From the NCBI GenBank assembly GCA_001790455.1, contig MGCP01000017.1, positions 1 to 5,859 of the forward strand: DNA of 5,859 nt, given 5' to 3'. Positions 1 to 4,650 of this stretch are shown in pieces. Under the pieces are notes generated by a model that worked only from the letters and a program-made list of their open reading frames with translations, ran no database searches and was not told the DNA's origin. The translations under genes were made by a program, and so were the position numbers. The first letter of the stretch is position 1, and the number at the start of each line of letters is the position of its first letter. This DNA is from Candidatus Saccharibacteria bacterium RIFCSPHIGHO2_02_FULL_47_12 (GTDB lineage Bacteria > Patescibacteriota > Saccharimonadia > Saccharimonadales > JANWIN01).

Positions 1-108
1 TACTTCCTGGTGTCTAATGCTTTAAAAACCGAAGTAAAAGCTGCACAAATCCACCCTGGCCAAATGGGCAGCGACCACTGCCCAGTAAGTATAGATTTAG
101 AGCTATAA
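1..108 (+). CDS. xthA: Exonuclease III family AP endonuclease, C-terminal fragment
   Basis: This is the last 35 codons of a gene that begins before the window. The reading frame opens at base 1 and ends with TAA at 106-108. The peptide begins YFLVSNAL and contains GSDHCPV (codons 23-29). The SDHCP motif is the C-terminal catalytic signature of the exonuclease III / APE1 endonuclease-exonuclease-phosphatase family; its Asp-His pair belongs to the active site. The preceding YFLVS strand also fits the family, where an 'IDY.LvS' segment comes shortly before the motif. The enzyme is a cytoplasmic base-excision repair protein that cuts at abasic sites and has 3'-5' exonuclease and 3'-phosphatase activity. 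It converges on the next gene with a 14-bp gap and no visible terminator hairpin. Only the C-terminus is seen, so ExoIII (xthA) and the related ExoA cannot be separated with certainty. Confidence 0.85.
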   Translation, partial: YFLVSNALKTEVKAAQIHPGQMGSDHCPVSIDLEL

Positions 109-122
109 ATAGTTACAACTAG

Positions 123-731
123 TTAATTTTGTTTGCCTAAATCGCTTGCGGTTGGGGATGGCAAAACCTCAACCTGATTATCGATTATATACGTGACTAC
201 ACATGCGAATGTACTGCAACAAACAGAATTAAGTCTTTTATTTGTTAATTCAGATTCGATGCCCTCCATACTAACCGCATTATCAACTATAAAAGATAGA
301 TTTTGACCCATACTTGTATCCCAGTAGCATTCAATACCCAAGTCTTCCTTGGCTATTTTCAAATCCTTTGGTTCCAACGATCTCCCAATATTTCCAGCTG
401 CTTGTAAGGACTCTGTAATTGAGCGCTCATCATCCATACCCCCAATATGCGCTAAATAGCCAAGGTAGCTAGTCGTATTCATCAACTCTTTTAGTAACAT
501 TGTAAGAGAAAGTGCGTTTCTTTGCTCGGTCTGTTCAATTTTTTGATACAGTCTATATCGTACCCAACGATTCCCAGTAGTTGCCAAAAACTCCCCTAAA
601 TCTCCCCCGATCAGACCGTTCATAAATTTATCAGCTTGATCATTATGATCGTACTTCGACCAAACGTAATCGCTCTCCTTTTGAAGCCAGGAAGTAGTAT
701 CTTCAATAACGTTGTAGGGTGTTCTACGCAT
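123..731 (-). CDS. Hypothetical protein, 202 aa
   Basis: I do not recognise this family. The product is soluble-looking, with no signal peptide and no convincing membrane helix. The first two thirds look mainly helical, including an aromatic-rich start (YVWSKYDHNDQADKFMNG, about 22-39) and a hydrophobic/glycine stretch GYLAHIGG near residues 91-98. The C-terminal third looks more beta-like, with a cysteine cluster VCCSTFAC (C171, C172, C177) plus C135. The ATG at 731-729 is the likely start. A possible Shine-Dalgarno AAGGTG (complement of 745-750) is 13 nt away, which is longer than usual, and a 14-bp palindrome fills that gap. The gene is flanked convergently by exonuclease III and divergently by the HAD gene, so it is a lone minus-strand gene in a plus-strand neighbourhood. 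By eye it is more AT-rich than the HAD and sortase genes. That, together with the lack of family recognition, is compatible with an acquired or lineage-restricted gene, but this is inference. Confidence 0.7.
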   Translation of the reverse strand: MRRTPYNVIEDTTSWLQKESDYVWSKYDHNDQADKFMNGLIGGDLGEFLATTGNRWVRYRLYQKIEQTEQRNALSLTMLLKELMNTTSYLGYLAHIGGMDDERSITESLQAAGNIGRSLEPKDLKIAKEDLGIECYWDTSMGQNLSFIVDNAVSMEGIESELTNKRLNSVCCSTFACVVTYIIDNQVEVLPSPTASDLGKQN

Positions 732-744
732 AACAATATTGTTA
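731..744. promoter_or_regulatory. 14-bp perfect palindrome at a gene start, possible operator
   Basis: TAACAATATTGTTA is a perfect inverted repeat with no spacer. It includes the first base of the start codon of the minus-strand gene ending at 123 and lies in the 52-bp divergent spacer before the HAD gene. An operator bound by a dimeric repressor would look like this. It could equally form a short hairpin over the start codon in the mRNA, or be chance in AT-rich DNA. I could not fit good -35/-10 pairs on either strand of the spacer. Confidence 0.3.
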
Positions 745-783
745 CACCTTATTTGATTATTACAAGTGTGTTAATCTGGGGTT

Positions 784-1494
784 ATGAAAAAGTTTGCGGT
801 TTTTGATATAGATGGCACGCTGATCCGCTGGCAGCTGTACCACGCCATAGCCGACACTTTGGTACGCCTAGGCTACGGAAATGCGGCAGCATTTGAGGGT
901 GCCAAGCTGGCAAGAATGGACTGGAAGCGGCGGACACACCCAGAGTCATTCAAAGCCTACGAACGAACTCTGGTAGAAGCCGTAGACAATATGCTTCTAA
1001 CCCTTACCCAGCGCCAGTATAACGAAGCAATTGACGCAGTATTTGAAGAGTATAAAGACCAGGTCTATACATATACCAGAGACCTGATAAAGCAATTAAA
1101 AAAAGAGCATTATGTGCTGTTTGCTATTTCTGGTTCGCAAGAAGAAATTGTAAAAAAGATAGCGAGCTACTACGGGTTTGATGATTTTGTGGGCAGTACA
1201 TATAAACGCAAAGGGCAAGGGTTTAGCGGCGAGAAGATTGTGCGCGCACACAACAAAGACCAAATTTTGGCCAAACTTGTTAAAAAACATGGGGTAGATA
1301 CAGCCGGCAGCATAGCGGTGGGCGACAGCGAAGGCGATATAAGTATGCTGGAGACAGTTGAAACACCAATAACACTAAACCCAGAAAAGAAGCTATTTGA
1401 CCACGCCAAAAAGAACGGATGGAAAATAGTACTTGAGCGCAAAAACATGGTTTATGAACTAGAGAAGGTAGGGCAGAACTATGTCTTGCGTTAA
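784..1494 (+). CDS. HAD superfamily hydrolase, subfamily IB (phosphoserine phosphatase-like)
   Basis: This is a 236-residue cytoplasmic phosphohydrolase with all four HAD motifs visible. Motif I is FDIDGTL (D8 nucleophile, D10 acid/base). Motif II is the serine in FAISGS (S116). The motif III lysine is probably K158 in the NKDQ segment. Motif IV is GDSEGD (D181, D185; Mg2+ binding). The roughly 100 residues between motifs I and II form the helical C1 cap expected for subfamily IB, the SerB-like group. Length fits the family. Function is a phosphate monoester hydrolase through a phospho-aspartate intermediate; the substrate cannot be read from sequence. I would not call it SerB, because motif I is DGT and not the DST common in SerB. 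The ATG at 784 has only a GGGG two bases upstream, too close for a normal ribosome binding site, so initiation may be leaderless or SD-independent. The next gene follows after 64 bp on the same strand with no terminator between them. Confidence 0.88.
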   Translation: MKKFAVFDIDGTLIRWQLYHAIADTLVRLGYGNAAAFEGAKLARMDWKRRTHPESFKAYERTLVEAVDNMLLTLTQRQYNEAIDAVFEEYKDQVYTYTRDLIKQLKKEHYVLFAISGSQEEIVKKIASYYGFDDFVGSTYKRKGQGFSGEKIVRAHNKDQILAKLVKKHGVDTAGSIAVGDSEGDISMLETVETPITLNPEKKLFDHAKKNGWKIVLERKNMVYELEKVGQNYVLR

Positions 1495-1546
1495 GTGCTT
1501 TTGTTTATGATAATTTTCTGTGGTTCAATTAACTCAATTAGCAGAT

Positions 1547-1553
1547 AAAGGAG
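1547..1553 (+). promoter_or_regulatory. Ribosome binding site that fixes the start at 1559
   Basis: AAAGGAG lies 5 nt before the ATG at 1559. It is the best Shine-Dalgarno in the window. The upstream in-frame GTG at 1520 has no such motif before it, and starting there would put the AAAGGAG inside the coding sequence. The ATG is therefore the preferred start. Confidence 0.75.
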
Positions 1554-1558
1554 CGGTT

Positions 1559-2188
1559 ATGGGGTCAGTGGACGCAGGATGTACGGCGGACGAGTTGCTT
1601 GAGGCACAAAATGGTCAAGCACGCCTTGAATACTTAGCTGAGCAAAATCCTCAGAGAGTACTAGAAGCAAGATTCAGACTAGACGAATTAGAGGAGGCAA
1701 TCCAATCTGGTGAGGCGAGGCGTATTGGAGCACTGGCAATTATTGGTGGTGATGTTCAGCGCTCTACGGTTTCGTTCTTGGAACATCTGAACAAGTGGGG
1801 ACAACTGGGTGCCATGCTCATAACCGGAGAACAAACTGCCATAACGATAGATATAGACAGAAGTGGAGGTGCTCGCGCTACTAAACACTTACAAGACGGG
1901 TACATACATAATACTGTGCTTGGCGGCGGAAGAGTTGCGGTTAAAAACGGTACTTCGCTTGTTGGCTGTACAGTGCGTAGCAATTCTGTGCTTGATGGGG
2001 TGAAGGCAATTGGCTCAACCATAGAGGGATCCAACCTTTGGAACACTAGTTTAGCTCAGGCTAAAATTCACTTATCCGAAGGCAGCACTTTTGGTGCAGA
2101 GCTAACCGGAAAAGTTGAACACTCTGACATAAGTGCCACTAGAAGTGGGCATGTCAACATAGTTCGCCGCAGAACTCGTACATACTAG
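1559..2188 (+). CDS. Hypothetical protein with coiled N-terminus and predicted beta-solenoid C-terminus, 209 aa
   Basis: I do not recognise a named family. Residues about 8-55 are strongly helical and charged, a possible coiled coil or dimerisation segment. Residues 56-100 look alpha/beta (GALAIIGGDV near 57-66, TAITIDID near 93-100). From about 115 to 202 the chain changes to short repeated strand-turn units rich in G, S, T, N and V (IHNTVLGG, VAVKNGTSLVG, CTVRSNSVLDG, STIEGSNLWN, TSLAQAKIHL), the look of a parallel beta-solenoid. It ends in a very basic tail, RRRTRTY. There is no signal peptide or membrane segment, so it is probably cytoplasmic. It sits between the HAD gene (64 bp upstream) and the NnrD-like gene (33 bp downstream), all on one strand, consistent with co-transcription. 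The start was chosen on the AAAGGAG at 1547; a 222-residue version from the GTG at 1520 is less likely. The solenoid reading is by eye only. Confidence 0.75.
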   Translation: MGSVDAGCTADELLEAQNGQARLEYLAEQNPQRVLEARFRLDELEEAIQSGEARRIGALAIIGGDVQRSTVSFLEHLNKWGQLGAMLITGEQTAITIDIDRSGGARATKHLQDGYIHNTVLGGGRVAVKNGTSLVGCTVRSNSVLDGVKAIGSTIEGSNLWNTSLAQAKIHLSEGSTFGAELTGKVEHSDISATRSGHVNIVRRRTRTY

Positions 2189-2221
2189 GATTCATAGACC
2201 CTCCTAAGCTATGCTTTGTAT

Positions 2222-3007
2222 ATGTATGAGTCTATTTGGTTAAAGCAATCTAGGGGCGAGCCGCTGTTTGCGGATCTGCTTTGGAGCCGTCCCGAAAGCA
2301 AGCATACAGCAGGAAAGCTTTTGATAATTGGCGGTAGCGTACATGGCTTTTCGGCAGTTGGCGAAGCGTTCAACGAGGCTCAAAGGGCAGGAATTGGCTC
2401 GCAACGAATACTGCTGCCTGATTGTCTGCAAAAAACCATTAGCCGTGTATTTCCGGAGTCCGAGTTTGCCCCAAGCACACCTAGTGGCAGTTTTAGCCAA
2501 ACAGGGCTGGCACAAGGTCTGGAACTGGCGCACTGGGCCGACGGTGTTTTGATAGCCGGTGACCTGGGTCGCAACAGCGAAACAGCCGTATTTTTAGAAA
2601 AGTTTTTAGGTAAGTTTGACGGACAAATAACCCTCACTAAAGACGCGGCCGACTACGCTATTAACACGTCCATAACCGGCCGGCCGCAAACTTTGTTGGT
2701 TATAAGCATTGCCCAGCTGCAAAAACTATTTATAAAAACGGGGCAGAACACTGCTATAACATTTGACATGGCTCTGACACAGCTGGCACACGCCTTGCAC
2801 GAATTTACAAGCACAACTAAACTGGCGGTGGTTGTAAAGCATCTAGACCAAATGATCGCAGCCGTAGGTGGGCAGGTCAGCACTACCCCCACAGAAATAG
2901 ATAATGAGGAGGCGTGGCGTGTCAAAACCGCAGCCTATGCTAGTGTCTGGTGGTTACAAAATCCCACTAAGCCTTTTGAAGCAATTACAACAAGTCTAAT
3001 TAACTAA
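2222..3007 (+). CDS. NnrD/YjeF C-terminal-like carbohydrate-kinase-fold protein, probably divergent
   Basis: This 261-residue protein resembles the ribokinase-fold domain of ADP/ATP-dependent NAD(P)H-hydrate dehydratase (NnrD, YjeF C-terminal domain). Residues 28-60 (HTAGKLLIIGGSVHGFSAVG, then EAQRAGIG) match the family's N-terminal pattern of a lysine/glycine turn, an 'IIGGS' strand, and a helix ending in 'AGAG'. Residues 108-121 (GVLIAGDLGRNSET) match the family's 'vvGPGLGr.e' strand, and TLTKDAAD (137-144) takes the place of its 'vlDADal' strand. The family repairs damaged, hydrated NAD(P)H in the cytoplasm. However, the C-terminal 'GxGDvLaG' motif with the catalytic aspartate is not present; residues 205-260 contain no glycine-rich GD loop. 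The protein may therefore be non-catalytic or act on something else. ATG at 2222 is used; a TTG two codons upstream (2216) is also in frame, and neither has a Shine-Dalgarno. It ends 3 bp before the convergent tRNA gene. Confidence 0.65.
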   Translation: MYESIWLKQSRGEPLFADLLWSRPESKHTAGKLLIIGGSVHGFSAVGEAFNEAQRAGIGSQRILLPDCLQKTISRVFPESEFAPSTPSGSFSQTGLAQGLELAHWADGVLIAGDLGRNSETAVFLEKFLGKFDGQITLTKDAADYAINTSITGRPQTLLVISIAQLQKLFIKTGQNTAITFDMALTQLAHALHEFTSTTKLAVVVKHLDQMIAAVGGQVSTTPTEIDNEEAWRVKTAAYASVWWLQNPTKPFEAITTSLIN

Positions 3008-3009
3008 AA

Positions 3010-3096
3010 TGGTGCCGCAGGTCGGAGTCGAACCGACACGCTCTTGCGAGCACGGGATTTTGAGTCCCGCATGTCTACCAGTTCCATCACTGCGGC
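3010..3096 (-). tRNA. tRNA-Leu (anticodon CAA), CCA encoded
   Basis: Read on the minus strand, the acceptor stem GCCGCAG pairs with CTGCGGC, followed by discriminator A and an encoded CCA (3012-3010). The anticodon arm is CGGGA, loop CTCAAAA, TCCCG, which places CAA at positions 34-36, so it reads UUG. The long variable arm has the stem GCTC/GAGC closed by a GCAA tetraloop, as expected for a class II tRNA. The T arm is GTCGG-TTCGACT-CCGAC. The D loop has the usual TGGTAGAC. Every stem pairs, so the gene looks functional. It converges on the NnrD-like gene, which ends at 3007. Confidence 0.95.
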
Positions 3097-3106
3097 AAAC
3101 AAACAC

Positions 3107-3112
3107 ATTGTA
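3107..3112 (-). promoter_or_regulatory. Possible -10 element of the tRNA-Leu promoter
   Basis: On the minus strand this reads TACAAT, five of six matches to TATAAT, ending 10 nt before the first tRNA base. That would give a leader of only about three bases. No good -35 is visible; the position 17 nt upstream falls inside the loop region of the first palindrome. The intact tRNA may therefore depend on this weak promoter or on read-through from the promoter-like site near 3221. Confidence 0.35.
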
Positions 3113-3120
3113 AATGATTT

Positions 3121-3162
3121 TGCCCTATCATCCGATAGGGCACCATGTCGGATGACATGGTG
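3121..3162. repeat. Two overlapping 22-nt palindromic hairpins with complementary loops
   Basis: Hairpin A (3121-3142) has a perfect 9-bp stem TGCCCTATC/GATAGGGCA with loop ATCC. Hairpin B (3141-3162) has a perfect 9-bp stem CACCATGTC/GACATGGTG with loop GGAT. They share the two bases CA. The loops are exact reverse complements, and with the last two bases of each flanking stem arm the cores TCATCCGA and TCGGATGA form an outer 8-bp inverted repeat. The unit can therefore fold as two hairpins whose loops could kiss, or as one larger hairpin. No T-run follows on either strand, so a classical terminator is unlikely. It is inserted next to, or replaces, the second half of a tRNA-Leu gene. The family of this repeat is unknown to me. 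Confidence 0.85.
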
Positions 3163-3196
3163 AGTCCAGCGTGTCTACCAATTCCACCACCGCGGC
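3161..3196 (-). pseudogene. tRNA-Leu 5'-half remnant
   Basis: On the minus strand these 36 bases are a clean tRNA-Leu 5' half: acceptor strand GCCGCGG, a D arm with GGAATTGGTAGACAC, the 5' anticodon strand CTGGA and the loop start CTCA. They match the first 36 bases of the neighbouring tRNA-Leu(CAA) at 31 positions. The five differences include a fully canonical GCCGCGG acceptor, so it probably derives from a different leucine isoacceptor and not from a fresh tandem copy. It stops in the anticodon loop, where palindrome B begins. No 3' anticodon strand, variable arm, T arm or acceptor partner follows before the intact tRNA starts. Most likely a broken gene. Confidence 0.75.
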
Positions 3197-3220
3197 GCAC
3201 ACAGTATGATAACAGAGATA

Positions 3221-3226
3221 ATTATA
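3221..3226 (-). promoter_or_regulatory. Promoter -10 element upstream of the tRNA remnant
   Basis: The minus strand reads TATAAT exactly, in the context AGTATAATTATC, about 24 bp before the first base of the tRNA-Leu remnant. Its placement fits an old tRNA promoter. No convincing -35 is found 16-18 bp upstream. If active, its transcript would run through the remnant and the paired hairpins into the intact tRNA-Leu. Confidence 0.45.
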
Positions 3227-3233
3227 CTATACT
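3223..3233 (+). promoter_or_regulatory. Possible -10 element of the sortase gene
   Basis: Two overlapping TATACT hexamers (3223-3228 and 3228-3233), each five of six matches to TATAAT, lie 30-40 bp before the sortase ATG. They overlap the minus-strand TATAAT, so this could be a divergent promoter. The -35 region is poor. A weak Shine-Dalgarno GAGAG (3252-3256) lies 6 nt before the ATG. Confidence 0.35.
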
Positions 3234-3262
3234 TGATGGCATAAACGTTATGAGAGCAAACC

Positions 3263-4549
3263 ATGAACCCATCTAATCCTACTGGACCACCAGTTATGCC
3301 CACTTATGGCGCGCCGCCGCCCAATCCAGACGATCCAAAGGATGCGCCGGCAGTTGACATGATCCGCCAAAAAATTGAGTCCTTGTATGGTGAAGGTGCC
3401 GAGCCAAACGCCCAAGCAGAGGCCAGAGCAGCCGAAGAATTGCCAAAAAACGCGTCTAAACACCAGCAGTTTATGCACAAACTTATAAAGTCCGGGAAAT
3501 CCCTGGCAGAAATCCAAACCGCCTGGCACAGCTACTACCTGGGGCTGCCAGATGAGCAAAAACACGAGGTTTGGCAGGAGTTTTACAAGGCATACGGCGG
3601 CACGCACTTTGCCAATAAAACCGAACCGCCTGCTACAAGCGGCACCGGCGAGCCGGCTAAATCTGTAGCGGCGCCAACACACACAAGGCATAATCATTTA
3701 GCTGAGCAGGCTCATTACCGCGCCAAGCGCCACAGCTACACACGTACCAGGTCTGGGTCTGCCGCAGCACACCAGCCCTCAGAAGCAAAGTCATCCGTTG
3801 CAGACAGGGTTAGCGCCGGCGGCAAACTAAAGGTCCGCCACCACATAAAGTCACTTCTTTTTGGCCTAGGTGTAGGTTCGCTGGTGGTAATTGTGTTGCT
3901 GTTTAGCTTCTTTAACGAACGTATTATTGCGCCGTTTATAAGCCCTAGTAAACAGGTCAGCTCCACACCCATAATCATTGATCCCACCAGCGCCACGCTG
4001 AGCAGCGAGCCTAAAATTATTATTCCCAAAATAAACGTAGAGATTCCAGTTGTGTATGACCAAGCGTCGGTAAACGAAAAAGAAATTCAGAAATCGTTAG
4101 AAAGTGGGGTCTTGCATTACCCAACCACGGTTAAACCAGGCGAACATGGCAATGCGGCTTTCTTTGGCCACTCATCTAACAACATTTTTAACAAAGGCAA
4201 GTACAAGTTTGCCTTCGTTTTGCTTAAACGGCTAGAGCCAGGTGACTTGTTTTATCTGAATTATAATGGCAAACAATACGTTTACAGGGTTTATGACAAG
4301 CGCATAGTTTCGCCAGACCAATTTTGGGTACTAAATACGCGCGACCGTGCAGACACAGCCACGCTGATTACCTGTGATCCGCCAGGAACATCTATAAACA
4401 GGCTGGTGGTTACTGGCGAACAGATAAGCCCAACCCCATCTACAAACCAAAACAGTTCGGCTGCTACGGGCGAGCAAAAACAGCCAGAAACATTGCCCAG
4501 CAATGCGCCAACATTGTGGAGCAGACTACTAAACTGGTTTAGCAACTAA
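3263..4549 (+). CDS. Sortase with long cytoplasmic N-terminal extension
   Basis: This 428-residue membrane cysteine transpeptidase would cleave a sorting signal on exported proteins and join them to a surface acceptor. The catalytic core spans about 248-387: KIIIPKINVEIPVV is the usual first strand, GHSS carries H303, TLITC carries C371, and the INRLVV strand carries R380, giving the complete His-Cys-Arg set. One membrane helix lies at about 198-217, preceded by basic residues (KLKVRHHIK), which puts the N-terminus inside and the core outside. The first 195 residues are unusually long. They comprise a proline-rich start, a helical block at 65-112 (SKHQQFMHKLIKSG through EVWQEFYKAYGG), and a low-complexity basic linker to the helix. 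After the core comes a Ser/Thr/Pro/Gln tail ending in the aromatic LWSRLLNWF. The ATG at 3263 has a weak GAGAG ribosome binding site. The sortase class is uncertain; no LPXTG-type substrate is visible in the window. It converges on the PEGA gene. Confidence 0.9.
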   Translation: MNPSNPTGPPVMPTYGAPPPNPDDPKDAPAVDMIRQKIESLYGEGAEPNAQAEARAAEELPKNASKHQQFMHKLIKSGKSLAEIQTAWHSYYLGLPDEQKHEVWQEFYKAYGGTHFANKTEPPATSGTGEPAKSVAAPTHTRHNHLAEQAHYRAKRHSYTRTRSGSAAAHQPSEAKSSVADRVSAGGKLKVRHHIKSLLFGLGVGSLVVIVLLFSFFNERIIAPFISPSKQVSSTPIIIDPTSATLSSEPKIIIPKINVEIPVVYDQASVNEKEIQKSLESGVLHYPTTVKPGEHGNAAFFGHSSNNIFNKGKYKFAFVLLKRLEPGDLFYLNYNGKQYVYRVYDKRIVSPDQFWVLNTRDRADTATLITCDPPGTSINRLVVTGEQISPTPSTNQNSSAATGEQKQPETLPSNAPTLWSRLLNWFSN

Positions 4550-4551
4550 TA

Positions 4552-4650
4552 AATGTTCAATGCTCAAGTGTCAATGAATAGACAATGCCATTAATGCATT
4601 TAATCATTAAAAAACATTCATTGAACATTGCTCATTGATAATTGAGCATT
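4552..4650. repeat. AT-rich convergent spacer made of interleaved inverted repeats
   Basis: Between the sortase stop and the PEGA gene stop, AATGTTCAATG (4552-4562) has a perfect inverted copy at 4619-4629. The segment 4559-4577 (AATGCTCAA, three bases, TCAATGA) has an inverted copy at 4632-4650, matching 17 of 19 positions. The two pairs overlap on the left side, so they are alternative pairings. A compact 6-bp hairpin TGCTCA/TGAGCA (4629-4634/4643-4648) is also possible. A run of six A at 4609-4614 gives a T-run on the minus strand, but about 14 bases beyond that hairpin. It may end transcription from both sides, or be a small palindromic repeat element. No coding potential is seen. Confidence 0.6.

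Noticed and set aside
744..783. Sigma70 promoter for the HAD gene
   Set aside because: TATTAC near 758 resembles a -10, but no -35 lies at a suitable distance, so it is not listed.
1096..2046. Several long reverse-strand open frames opposite the HAD and solenoid genes
   Set aside because: They lie wholly within well-supported genes, have no family signature and have low-complexity compositions typical of antisense frames.
3121..3162. Intrinsic terminator for the tRNA remnant or the NnrD-like gene
   Set aside because: The stems are strong, but there is no T-run right after them on either strand, and two overlapping palindromes with complementary loops are not a terminator pattern.
3121..3162. 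CRISPR array
   Set aside because: Only two palindromes of different sequence exist, with no spacers and no cas genes.
3097..3196. Group I or archaeal-type intron in a tRNA-Leu
   Set aside because: tRNA-Leu anticodon loops are a known group I intron site, but the inserted stretch is only about 42 bases and no 3' half of that tRNA follows; the next tRNA bases belong to a complete second gene.
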